A DNA stretch of 64,000 nt from Manihot esculenta (lineage: Eukaryota > Streptophyta > Magnoliopsida > Malpighiales > Euphorbiaceae). The notes below the pieces were generated by a model, which was not told where the DNA came from, did no database searches, and worked only from the letters and a program-made list of their open reading frames with translations. Where the stretch lies: NCBI RefSeq assembly GCF_001659605.2, contig NC_035171.2, positions 24,097,825 to 24,161,824 on the forward strand, written 5' to 3'. Of this stretch, positions 11,049 to 22,618 are shown piece after piece; positions within the stretch are counted from its first letter, which is position 1; every line of letters begins with the position of its first letter. The position numbers and the translations under genes were made by a program.

Positions 11049-11188
11049 TCAAGAGACAGTGGCTCGAGGGAGAGATGTTCGTCAAGGGTAAAGACTCATT
11101 CAAGAAGGAAACTGCTTCACCAGCTCCTTCTTGACTGAGTCTTGGCCCTCGACGAACATTTCTCCTTCCCGAACCACCATCTCTTGAA
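11049..11188. repeat. Inverted duplication forming a ~62 bp hairpin
   Basis: The arm 11049-11109 (tcaagagacagtggctcgag, then gagatgttcgtcaaggg and gactcattcaagaagga) is matched in reverse complement by 11124-11188, with a loop of about 14 bases. The right arm belongs to the minus-strand gag-like frame and encodes GEMFVEGQDSVKKEL. The left arm is therefore a flipped copy of that coding end. Confidence 0.8.
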
Positions 11189-12633
11189 ACTTGGCCTCTA
11201 GTTCAGCAATTCTATTGGAGGCAGCATGATTTTTCTCAACCTGAGATTGCAACTTTTGGATTTGGCGCTAAGTATGGCCACTTGATCCTTAACACTCTTA
11301 GCTCGATTCTCAAGGGCAAGTTTGGAAGCATTAGCCACACCCAGGTCTGCCTAGAGTTTATCTATTGACTCCAAAGTCTCTTTCATCATGCCTTTCACTT
11401 CGTCAACCCGAGTCTTCAGCCATGAGTAATCCTCTGCCAGGAGTCTTCTGTTCATTTCTTGAGCACCTAACTCCTGCCTCAGGACCTTATTATGCTCTTT
11501 GGCCATATAGGCACAAAGTGCACTCTCTAGGACAGAATGCATGACGTTGTTAAAAAGCTCATCCGTCTTAACCTCATTTAGGCGATGACGGCTCCCAAGC
11601 CTCAGAGCATTATTAGTTAACAGGACGGCCAGACTGGATTCTTCAAGGAGAGAGGGCGATCCGGTTAGCACCAGCACTAGGCATTGGATGCTAGAAGGCC
11701 ATAAGGAATTAACCCCTACATTTGTAGGAATGGGCTCAATAGAAGTGGAGACTGTAGTAGAAGGCTTGAAAACTGGGACAAAAATAGAGGCACCTATTAT
11801 AGAAGACTTAAGGCTACAAAGGAGCCGACTCTTCTATTAAAGGCAGGATAGGAGGAGGAGGAAGAATGATTACTTCTTCTGCTCGACGAGCACACTTAGG
11901 AGGGGGATCGGTTGCCTCAGCAATAGCTTTGCCATTGAGAGTAGCACGAGACACCTTAGCAAATTTGTTCTTCTTTCCAGCCATATCTGCATAGAACAAA
12001 AGTGAGTAAGTAAAGTAGTATGAGGTACAAGAGAAGACAGAAAGAAAAATACCCTACTCGTTTGCTATACAAGTGCTTTCCCTAAAACAGGGAAGGCTAG
12101 GCGGGTGAGAAACTCGAGCTTGTTTCTCATCGCCTTCGTAATGTCCATTTTTTGCAGGGACTTAGCCATCATCAAGAGAAAGGCTAAAGTCTCATCCTCA
12201 TACCTCTGTAGTTGGACCTCATCCTTCCTCAACTCCACCCACATGTTCCAGCTTGTTCAGAGGCGTCCAAAATCTCTGGACATCTAGTGAGTGGAGGCTT
12301 AAAAACTTGTTCTTCCATTGCTTCAAGGAAGAAGGTAGCTGATCAAATATTGTCTGGCATTTCCTCCCACTAAAAAACTAGAACTCCTTATTTCTTCGAG
12401 TGCCCAGCTGATACAGTTAAGAGAAGAGGGCCACACTCGGCTCAATGTTGTTATTAGAACAGACAAACCAAAAAGCCACCAGGATTCTCCAACTGTTGGG
12501 ATGTAGCTAGGCAACCGAAAATTTATGGAATCGAAGGAGCTCAGTAAAAAAGAGTCCATAGAGAATCAAAGACCCGCCTTCAGCTACTTCACATAGACTA
12601 TGATGGTATCCTCCGTAGGAATCGAGTGCTCGG
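11120..12633 (-). pseudogene. Gag-like coiled-coil protein of a retroelement, decayed
   Basis: Several minus-strand frames line up as one broken gene. The 5' part has VYVK, LKAGL and MDSFLLSSFDSINFRLPSYI (12323-12620), which resembles the plant 'putative gypsy type transposon' domain (PF04195, from memory). A Pro-rich linker follows, KAIAEATDPPPKCARRAEEV (11814-11999). Then comes a charged coiled coil, NEVKTDELFNNVMHSVLESA to DEVKGMMKETLESIDKL (11351-11677), continuing with stops to about 11125. The same linker and coiled coil occur at 45520-46330 on the plus strand. The 5' end is cut at 12633 by the LTR of element A. Its role in the parent element was probably capsid-like, but that is inference. 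Confidence 0.6.
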
Positions 12634-14585
12634 TGTAATACCCGGCTAAAGTTCGGCATCGGAATTCTACTTTCCGGTGGAATCCAGGATGTCGGAATCC
12701 TCTAGAAGGGTAAGAATTATGTTTTTCTAAAGGTTTTTAAGTATGTTCTAATGTTTTAAGATTAAAGAAAATGAGTTTTTGAAAGAAAAGCACCAAGGAA
12801 GAAATGCTAGGTTCGACCGCCGAAAGTGAGGTTCGACCGCCGAACATTGCATGGTTTTGGATTCACGTTTGGCCGCCGAAGGTGGTCTGGCCAGCCACCT
12901 ATAAAAGGCCCTAGGTCGGTGAATGGATAAGTTTTCTTCCATTCTCACAGACAAAGGTGAGACCATGAGCTTCCTTATGTAATCTTCATGTTTTCTTTAA
13001 ATCTTTCAAAGTTTTGACAAGTTTTCATGATTTCTGAAGGTTTTATGGTGTTTTATGGGTAGAGATGCATGTTTAGGTCAAGTTGAGTTTTTGGTTGATT
13101 TGTGGTCAAAGCATGTTTATGTGTTGAGTGGTGTTGTTTGTTGGGGTTTTAAGTTAGTTTTGGACCCCTTTGTGCTATACTTGAGAATATGCAGGTTGTG
13201 GAGTTATGGTTTGCATGTTTGAGGGAAGTTGGGGTTGGTTTGCATGAAGCAGAACAAGTTTTTGCCTTACTGGAGAATCCAGTTTCGGCCGCCGAAAGAG
13301 GTTTCGGCCGCCGAACATGCTAAGGAGGTGGTTTCAGCTGCCTAAGCTTGTCTAAGCTTGCCCCCGAAAGTTTGGACTTTCGGCTCTGGAGGGGGGTTTC
13401 GGCCGCCGAAGGTTAGGGACTTTCGTCTCTGGAGAGAACTTTTGGCAACCGAAGTGCCGCTGAAAGTGCTTGAGGTTCGGCTCTGGAAGGGACTTTCGGC
13501 CGCCGAACCTGCCGCTGAAAGTGCCCTGTCCAGCCTTCTTTTGCATATTTTATGTGATTGTTTTAGGATATTTTAGGGGGTTTTTGGGGAGTTTTATAGA
13601 GTTGTTCTTAAGCTAGTTTGGTCCCTCATTTGAGTCCACCTGTGTAAGAATGGACCAGAGGAACCGAAGAGAGCAGCAGTGAGCACTGCTTCAGAGTATT
13701 CAGAGTATTCAGAGTCAGCTAGAGGTGAGTGGAACTAAACTTAATCGTTTTAATTGAGAAATTAAATGTTTTTAGCATGTTTCATGCACCACGAGTATGC
13801 AATAGGTTGAGTACATTAGAAATCACAAAGATGTTGTATTGCATTCTATGTTGTTGATGTGGATGAATAGTGAATGATCCATTAGTCTCTAAGAAAGACC
13901 AGGTGCCCATTCTACGCCCTGGCACAAGTTATGAGGAAGACCAGGTGCCCATTCTACGCCCTGGCATGAGTTTAGTATGTCGAGACTATTGGTGACACAT
14001 TCATCCTTGCTGTGAATTGTCTGTGATATGATGCATTTCATATGAGCATGTTTATTCACATGTTTTACTGTTCCACTCACTGGGCTAGTATAGCTCATCT
14101 CTCTCCTTTAACCCCAGTCTTGCAGGATCAGAGTCAGAGGGAAGTCAGCAGGGTACAGGAAGAGTAAAGAGATGTGTAATAGCTTAGTGTGGACATGTAA
14201 TATTGTAAAGAGATGTTTAGTATTGTATAGTGTAGAGTATTGTGCTTGACCCATGTTGTAAATCCCTTGTTGTATACATGGTCTGTTTTGCAAATATGTG
14301 ATTGAAATGTTTTATGAGTATGAAAACCAGGCTTACCATAGTATGAGTTTAACCCGTCTAGAGCAGGGATGAGAGCTCTAGTAAGGGGTTCTATAGTATA
14401 GAGATAGTGCATGCACAAGTTGAGCCTTGGTTCAGAGCAAAGTTTGATGTTTTTACTGAAAATGTATGATCATGTATGGGATTTTACAGGTATTCAGAGA
14501 GTATAGCAGGCTTGCTACGGGTCCCGGCGCCTTAAGTCGACCTGGATCCTAGCGCCGGTAGCGGTCCGATTTTTGGGTCGTTACA
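12634..14585 (+). mobile_element. 5' LTR of decayed Ty3 element A
   Basis: It starts TGTAATACCCGG and ends GGGTCGTTACA, and is followed by a primer-binding site. A TATA box (tataaaag, 12900-12907) is flanked by clusters of ttcggccgccgaa-type motifs. A two-copy repeat, accaggtgcccattctacgc, occurs near 13908 and 13948. The five bases to the left are ctcgg, and I find no matching copy on the right side. Confidence 0.85.
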
Positions 14586-14588
14586 GAT

Positions 14589-14602
14589 TGGTATCAAAGC
14601 CC
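14589..14602 (+). other. Primer-binding site of element A
   Basis: tggtatcaaagccc lies three bases inside the 5' LTR. It matches the initiator-Met tRNA type of primer site (tggtatcagagc) with one change. Confidence 0.75.
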
Positions 14603-14811
14603 TAGGTTCTATGGTCAAACCTAGATAGAGTGTCGGGCTCATAGAGGTTATAATAGGTCAAGCACAATAGAAAATCATGTCCACTAGGATAGGATGTTGA
14701 GTCATGTCTATTTGCTGCTGTGAATTGCCATGATGACTGCTTGTGCATTGTTGATATGTGATGTTTATTTGCTGATGTATGCTGTTATGTGTTGTTTTCT
14801 AGAAAGTTAAG

Positions 14812-17800
14812 ACGCGAGGGACTCGTCGATCTGCACGATTGACTGGAGTCCCGCCAGTGAATGAGGGTTCAGATGCTCGTCCACCTGCATTGCCAAGGGC
14901 GATGTCTCAGAGATTAAGCAGGGAGGGTACATCAAGGGACCCTAGAAGGTCTTTTGACGAGAGCAGAAGAGGAACAGATAGAGGAGGGAGGTCAGATGAA
15001 GTGAGGGAGGCTATGGATGTGGATCAGCCAAGAGATGAAAGCATGGGTATGGACAGGTCAGAAGAGGGTATGGGAGAGTCTCAAGGAGGCGCTCAGTCCT
15101 CGGGGTTTGGTTATCCACCCTTTCCACAGGGCCCGGGGTATCCGATGGGGGAGACGTCGGAGTACTCTAGCTTTATCCCATATCCTACCTACATGCCTTA
15201 TATGCCTTATCCTCCTTTTTACCCACCATATCCTATGTATCCACCCTCACCATTCCATCCAAGTACAGCATACCCTGAACCAAGAGATACAATACCTCCT
15301 CCACCACCAGAACCAGAACCAGTAGCACATGTTGTCCAAGTACCTCAACCTAGCTCAGCTGAAGGAAGTAAAGTGAAAATGATAGAGTACCTGAAGTTGG
15401 ATGCTCCCAAATTCAATACGGGAGATGATCCATTTGAGTACCTCAGAACGGTTAAGATGATAACCGATGAGTTAAGAGCTGATGATAGCAAAGCCATTAA
15501 GATGGCAGGGTTCACACTCAAGTGCAAGAAACCTCGAGAGTGGTTCAAGAATTATGTGGACCCCAGGTTGGACAGCATGTCATGGGGAGAGTTCGCCAAT
15601 GAGTTTGCTGGGTGGGCTTTTCCTGACAGTTCCAGGGAGATGAAAATGATAGAATTTGAGCAGCTGAGGCAGACTGAAGAAATGAGTGTAGATGAATACA
15701 CAGATAAGTTCCTGGATCTGCTTTAGTATGTGGGTCAGGCTTATGACACTGATCAGAAGAAGGCAAAGAGATATACTATGAGACTTCATCCCAGGTATTC
15801 CTCCTTGATTCTTCCAGCAGAGTTAAAAGAGCTGAAAGAGCAGTTGCAGGAATTGGTAGATAAGGGTTTCATCCGCCCTAGTACCTCACCTTGGGGTGCT
15901 CTAGTGCTTTTTATCAGAAAGAAGGATGGTCCCTCAGACTTTGTATCGACTACAGGCAGTTGAACAAGGTCACTACCAAGAACAAGTATCCCCTACTTAG
16001 GATCGATGATCTATTTGACCAGCTAGCTGGAGCAGGTTGTTTTTCTAAAATAGATCTGAGGTCCGGATATCATCAGTTGAGAGTCAGAGAGGCAGATGTG
16101 CCAAAGACAGCTTTCAGGCCCAGATATGGGCATTATGAGTTCATAGTAATGCCGTTTGGGTTGACTAATGCCCCTGCAGCATTCATGGACCTCATGAACA
16201 GAGTTTTCAGAGAGTATCTGGATCACTTTGTTATTGTCTTCATCGATGATATCTTAGTGTATTCTAGAGATGCAGAGGAGCATGCCCAGCATCTGAGGAT
16301 AGTTCTGCAGACTCTGAGAGAGCATGGCTTGTATGCCAAGTTCTCTAAGTGTGAGTTTTGGTTGAGAAGCATTGCATTCTTAGGGCATGTAGTATCAGCA
16401 GAAGGTATTGAGGTAGACCCCAAGAAGATAGAGGCTGTAGCTAACTGGCCCAGACCCACTATAGTGACTGAGATTAAAAGCTTTTTGGATTTGGCAGGTT
16501 ACTACAGGAGGTTCGTTCAGGACTTCTCGAAGATTGCTGCTCCTATGACCAAATTGACAAAGAAGAATCAGAGATTCGAGTGGTCAGATCAATGTGAAGA
16601 GAGCTTTGAAGAGTTAAAGAGAAGATTAACATCAGCACCAGTGTTAGCTCTGCCCGTCAGTAATGAGGACTTCACAGTGTTCTGTGATGCGTCCAGAGTG
16701 GGATTGGGTTGTGTTTTGATGTAGAATGACAGGGTGATTGCTTATGCTTCTAGACAGTTGAAGAAACATGAGTTGAATTACCCCACCCATGACCTAGAGA
16801 TGGCGGCAGTTATCTTTGCACTCAAGATGTGGAGGCATTACCTTTATGGGGTTAAATGCGAGATCTTTAAGGATCACAAGAGCTTACAGTAAATCTTGAG
16901 TCAGAAAGAGCTAAATTTGAGGCAGAGAAGATGGGTAGAACTGTAGAACTGCTCAGTGACTATGATTGCAGAATTCAGTACCATCCGGACAAGGCGAATG
17001 TTGTGGCAGACGCCCTAAGCCGGAAATCACTTGGCAGTTTGTCCCATATAGCAGCAGATAGAAGACCAGTGGTGCTGGAGTTTTATAAGCTCATCGATGA
17101 AGGGCTACAGCTTGAGTTGTCTGGTACAGGTGCATTGATAGCACAGATGAGAGTGACACCAATGTTTATGGAGCAGGTGGCTCAGAAACAGCATGAGGAC
17201 CCTGAGTTAGTGAAACTTGCCAGGACTGTTCAGTCAGGCAATAGTGCAGAGTTCAGATTTGATAGCCAAGGGATCCTCCGCTATGGGAATCGACTATGTG
17301 TACCAGATGACATTAATCTGAAAGGAGACATTATGAGGGAAGCTCATAATGCAAGGTACAGTATTCACCCTGGAGCCACCAAGATGTATCAAGATCTAAA
17401 AAGAGTATATTGGTGGCCAACTATGAAGAAAGAAGTGGCACAGTTTGTGTCCGCCTGTGAAGTTTGCCAGAGGGTGAAACTGGAATATCAAAATCCAGCT
17501 GGAATGCTTAACCCACTGCCGATTCCAGAGTGGAAATGGTAGAATATAGCTATGGATTTTGTAGTGGGCTTACCGGCAGCGTCCAACAGGTTAGACTCCA
17601 TATGGGTGATCGTGGACAGACTGACTAAATCTGCTCATTTTATCCCTGTGAGGAGTACTTACTCTGTGGATAAGTTGGCACAGGTTTATTTGGAGGAGAT
17701 AGTAAGGTTGCATGGGGTTTCAGTGTCTATAGTCTCAGATAGAGGATCTCAGTTCACTTCCCGATTTTGGCGAAGTCTGCAGAGTGCTATGGGCACAAGG

Positions 17801-18589
17801 TTGGATTTCTGCACTGCATTCCATCCACAGACTGACAGACAGTCAGAGAGGACCATTCAGACCATAGAGGATATGCTCACAATGTGTGTGTTAGACTTTG
17901 GCGGTTCTTGGAGGCAGCATCTACCTTTGGTGGAGTTTGCCTACAATAACAGCCATCATGCTAGCATAGGGATGGCCCCTTATGAAGCTTTTTATGGAAG
18001 GAAGTGCAGATCACCTGTTTGCTGGGAAAAAGAGGGAGAGAAGGCTCTTGCAGGGCCAGAGATAGTAGAAATCACCAGCAGAGTGGTGCCCATGATCAGA
18101 GAGAGAATCAAAACTGCTTAGAGCAGATAGAAAAGCTATGCAGATATTCGCAGAAAGCAGATAGAGTTTCAGCAAGTTGATATGGTTTTGCTAAAGGTGT
18201 CTCCAATGAAGGGAGTGGTTCGATTTGGAAAAAAAGGTAAACTAGCTCCACGGTACATTGGACCCTTTGAGATCTTGCAGAAGATCGGGAATGTGTCGTA
18301 TAAATTGGATTTACCTGCTTCTATGGAGAGAATTCACCCGGTGTTCCATGTTTCTATGCTACGGAAGTTCGTGTCAGATCCGAGTAAGGTTCTTAGTGAC
18401 CCTGATGTAGAGATCCTTGGAGATCTCACCTATGTAGAGCAGCCAGTGCGGATCCTGGACACGCAGATTAGCAAGCTAAGAAACAAGGAAATTCCGATGG
18501 TGAAAGTCCTTTGGAACCACCACGATCTAGAAGAGTGCACCTGGGAGACACGGGAGTCTATGCTCCAGCAATATCCATATCTGTTTTAA
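14812..18589 (+). pseudogene. Decayed gag-pol of Ty3 element A (Tekay/Del-like chromovirus)
   Basis: It is collinear with the intact polyprotein of element C, but broken. The start codon is ACG at 14812 where C has ATG. Gag runs to a TAG at 15724. A deletion near 15809 joins Gag directly to RT ([13 protein letters not shown]), removing the gag zinc knuckles and the protease. A one-base loss near 15930 shifts the frame. RT (FIDDILVYS), RNase H, integrase (HHCC and catalytic core) and the terminal chromodomain are all recognisable. Further stops lie at 16722, 16890, 17540, 18119 and 18128, and several are CAG/CAA to TAG changes. It cannot make an active polyprotein. Full-length C shows what has been lost. 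Confidence 0.9.
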
Positions 18590-18629
18590 GGTTAGTTTTT
18601 CCTCCTTTCTGTGTGTTTGATTGTTTGAG

Positions 18630-18666
18630 GAACATTCGGGGATGAATGTTCTTAAGGGGGGGAGAT
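18630..18666 (+). promoter_or_regulatory. Hairpin plus polypurine tract of element A
   Basis: gaacattcg, a GGGA loop and tgaatgttc form a stem with one mismatch. It is followed by cttaagggggggagat, a polypurine tract directly before the 3' LTR. Confidence 0.7.
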
Positions 18667-19695
18667 TGTAATACCCGGCTAGAGTCCGGCATCAGAATTC
18701 TACTTTTCGGTGGAATCCAGGATGTCAGAATCCTCTAGAAGGGTAAGAATTATGTTTTTCTAAAGGTTTTTAAGTATGTTTTAATGTTTTAAGATTAAAG
18801 AAAATGAGTTTTTGAAAGAAAAGCACCAAGGAAGAAATGCCAGGTTCGGCTGCCGAAAGTGAGGTTCGGCCGCCGAACGTTGCATGGTTTTGGATTCACG
18901 TTTGGCCGCCGAAGGTGGTCTAGCCAGCCACCTATAAAAGGCCCTAGGTCGGTGAATGGATAAGTTTTCTTCCATTCTCACAGGCAGAGATGAGACCATG
19001 AGCTTCCTTGGGTAATCTTCATGTTTTCTTTAAATCTTTCAAAGTTTTGACAAGTTTTCATGATTTCTGAAGGTTTTATGGTGTTTTATGGGTAGAGATG
19101 CATGTTTAGGTCAAGTTGAGTTTTTGGTTGATTTGTGGTCAAAGCATGTTTATGTGTTGAGTGGTGTTGTTTGTTGGGGTTTTAAGTTAGTTTTGGACCC
19201 CTTTGTGCCTATACTTGAGAATATGCAGGTTGTAGAGTTGTGGTTTGCATGTTTGAGGGAAGTTGGGGTTGGTTTGCATGAAGCAGAACAAGTTTCTGCC
19301 TTACTGGAGAATCCAGTTTCGGCCGCCGAACATGCTAAGGAGGTGGTTTCGGCTGCCTAAGTTTGTCTAAGCTTGCCCTCGAAAGTTTGGACTTTCGGCT
19401 CTGGAGGGGGGTTTCGGCCGCCGAAGGTGCTGCCGAAGGTTAGGGACTTTCATCTCTAGAGAGAACTTTCAGCAGCCGAAGTGCCGCCGAAAGTGCTTTA
19501 GGTTCGGCTCTGGAAGGGACTTTTGGCCGTCGAACCTGCCGCCGAAAGTGCCCTGTCCAGCCTTCTTTTGCATGTTTTATGTGATTATTTTAGGATGTTT
19601 AAGGGGGTTTTTGGGGAGTTTTATAGAGTTTTTCTTGAGCTAGTTTGGTCTCTCATTTGAGTCCACCTATGTAAGAACGGACCAGAGGAACCGAA
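18667..19695 (+). mobile_element. Truncated 3' LTR of element A
   Basis: It begins TGTAATACCCGG and follows the 5' LTR of A closely for about 1.03 kb, including the tataaaag promoter and the ttcggccgccgaa clusters. It stops at gaggaaccgaa near 19695, where sequence of element B's LTR takes over. The remaining ~900 bp of LTR are absent here. An LTR-type tail reappears at 35301-35381. Confidence 0.85.
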
Positions 19696-20299
19696 AACTG
19701 TAATTTTCCAACATTGGAATTCCTAGAAAGCAATATTGGGATAAAATAGTAGAAATTAGTAGGAAGATAATGGCCGAGACAATTTGTTGTAATTCCTTTT
19801 CATGTATTTATTTTAGGGGGGTATCATATGAGACATGTTGATGTCTCCTCCTGCCACAAGCCTAGTTGTTCCTAAGGCTCTTTAGAGGGGAGTGACTAGT
19901 TGGCCACCAGCTGGGGCTGGGCCCAGTTGGCTACCGTAGGCCTACGGAGATCCAAGTTGTGCCTTCACTCCTTGTAGACCGTCCCCCCTGTCTACAAGGG
20001 AGGTGAGAATTATTGTAACGATTGCATCGATGATAATGTATAATTACTATTTTGCCCCTATAATAAAATAAGTAGCTTGTTCATGAATTCTCATGTTCAG
20101 TTCTTATCTTTTGGGCCTACTGTGAGGCTTCTGATGGAATGCTGCCTGTAGGCTTCGTTGTCCATTTATATAAACTTGACTAATCAGGGTATTCATGTTC
20201 ACAGGGTATCGGGTGATTCTTAAGGCTGACTTGGCTTGAAGGTGTTCAAGTCAAGTGCCGCACGGTTCCAGGTGATTGCTGAAATCTAAAACCGTGACA
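19696..20299 (+). mobile_element. 5' LTR of element B, lacking its first ~30 bp
   Basis: It is nearly identical to the 3' LTR at 34667-35300, but starts at aaaactgtaattttccaac instead of tgtcagggtcatagag. It ends accgtgaca and is followed by a primer-binding site. The missing first 30 bases and the direct join to A's LTR show that this boundary was rearranged after insertion. Confidence 0.85.
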
Positions 20300-20301
20300 A
20301 T

Positions 20302-20314
20302 TGGTATCAGAGCA
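20302..20314 (+). other. Primer-binding site of element B
   Basis: tggtatcagagca, initiator-Met tRNA type, two bases after the LTR end. Confidence 0.75.
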
Positions 20315-20938
20315 AGAATGATCTGCGAGCAGTATAAAGGTCGGACAAAGTTGGCCACACGAGTGAAGGCCCGTGAGAGAAAGGTGGAGAACCTTGCTGC
20401 CTTGCTGAATGTTTGGGCCACCCAAGTGGGGAGGGCATTGGAGATTGATTCCATTTTTTTTTTAGTGCCTTGAGGCACTAGAGAGGGAAAATGAATGTTG
20501 TTGGCTGTGATAGCCAAACTGTCGGGAGATTAAGGCCACCCCAAAACCTCTTTCATGCGAGTGACACCCGGTGGGGTGATCTTGAGTATAAAATGCTAAA
20601 AAGGGGAGGTCGTGACCTCCCAATTCCGAAGCTACGAGGAGTAGTAGCACGAATAGTTGTGGAGACGAAGAAGACAAAAGCATGAGCTTTCGGGCTAGTC
20701 TGGCCATATAAACCAGAGGTGCTGCCCACTCCACTAGGGACACCATTGGGAGAGAAGTAATGACCTAGTACTGCACACTCCATTGGAAATATTTTCTGGG
20801 AGAGGGTAGTGACTGGGTGCTACATACTCCCCTTTTGTGACCCTTGGAGAGGGGGTAATGGCCTCAAGGTATGGTGATAAGGGGGAGGATGAGCCAATAG
20901 AGCTTGAGGCCATCTGAGAATCCCGAGACCATTCCACC

Positions 20939-21126
20939 CAAAATTGAGGCAAGAGGCCTCCAGAGTCAAATTGAGGCAAGAGGCCTCCTGAGATAAAATT
21001 GAGGCAAGAGGCCTTCTAAGTCAAATTGAGGCAAGAGGCCTCCTGAGACAAAATTGAGGCAAGAGGCCTTCTGAGTCGGATTGAGACAAGAGGCCTTCCG
21101 AGATAAAATTGAGGCAGAGGCCTCTC
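20939..21126 (+). repeat. Seven 28 bp tandem repeats
   Basis: The unit is aaattgaggcaagaggcctc plus eight variable bases (ctgagata, ttctaagtc and similar). Within each unit gaggc and gcctc can pair as a short stem. Seven copies were counted. Confidence 0.9.
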
Positions 21127-22575
21127 ATGTATTTTGTTTTACTTGCAGGAATGGTGCAATAATATTAAATATGACATAGGAAAGACTATGAGCAATAATT
21201 CAGAAGTGAACCAGAGGAACAATTACCAATGGCGTGAATTACGAGCTAATGCCTATGAAGTAGGCACAGGTGGAATCTTAGAACTTCAATCCTTGTTGTG
21301 AAATGGAGGTAAATAATTTTCTCTTCAATATGAACTTATTCATTAATATTATTGGGAATGGTGACTGTGCAGACATATAAAGAACAACGTTTATGGGATC
21401 GAGCTATAAAGCTAAATCTATTCAAAAAAAAATGAAAGGGTAAAGTCCCATGAATAGAGAGGGTTCACTCTATAGATGAGAAAAGGGGGATATGAAATGA
21501 TAAGCTCCAGTTTTACTACAAGAATGTAACATTTGCTATTCAAGAGAGTTGGTAAACTCCAATAAGGTGTTCATAAGGAAAGTACATAAAGGAACTTTTC
21601 AGCATCTATGGAAAACACAAGAGGGTGTGGCACTTGATTTTAATAGAGTAAGCGGATTGTGACAACAATTCAAGAGACATAACTGAGCTTAAAACCTTCC
21701 TGAAGAAGGTCAGAACCTGCAGGATTATGGTGTACCGTAAAGGACGACCAATATTGATTTGGTTCTATTACCAAGGAGTTGAAGGAATATTCAACTCTAA
21801 TATCTTATTGATAGCCGCCTAGGAAGATGGGCCAAAGCAATAAGTGGGGGAGCAGTCTGAAAGGTGGTAAACAAGAGGACATGGAAGTGGCATAACTAAG
21901 TAGTATGAAGTGTTCTCTATGAAGAAAGCCATATGATTCTACAAGTTGCTGGTGCGGAAATGTGTCGAAGGTCTTGAGGGACATGGTGAGTAAGGGGGGA
22001 GGGAACATTAGGTATAAATCATAGAGTTGTCAACTCTAGGTTGTTTGTACTTTCTTGTTCCTCCCCGCCTAAGATAGTATTATTTGCATAAAGGGATCAA
22101 GCATGATGGAAATGGTCTGCGAGTGTTGTGTCAAATAAGGGACATGGGGTGGAGGAGAAGATCTTCAAAGTCTACAAAGCGAGCACGAATACAAGATTCG
22201 TGCACTGTTTACACAGTTGTGAGAATCACGAATAAAACTGAAGTGGATGATATGAGGAAATAAAAACTAAGCAGGCAACTTGAGTGTGGGGATTAAGTTG
22301 AGCATGTCCTTTGACAAACTCGCTTAATCGAGGACATCAAAAAGTAAGATGGACTTCACAATTTCTTTTTAGTGAACCTGGGACGTTAATTGTTGTGGCA
22401 TCTCCCAGAATGACACAAATTATCTCTATTTCGACCAACAATTATTCCTTGATAAAGGAGAGGTAGTCAAAAGTAGTGAAGAAGAAACTAGTGGCTATCC
22501 AGCATAAAGTGGTGCAAGGGTAAACTCAACGAAAAGTAACATTCGAAGAAGTATTGTCTAGCCGTGCGTAAGTGG

Positions 22576-22578
<3 letters not shown>

Positions 22579-22614
<36 letters not shown>
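22579..22614. repeat. (TA)n microsatellite
   Basis: About eighteen TA dinucleotides inside element B. Confidence 0.9.

Positions 22615-22618
<4 letters not shown>

Noticed and set aside
11814..11999. Independent small Pro-rich gene
   Set aside because: The same linker sequence occurs next to the coiled coil in the 45 kb copy, so it is part of the gag-like pseudogene.
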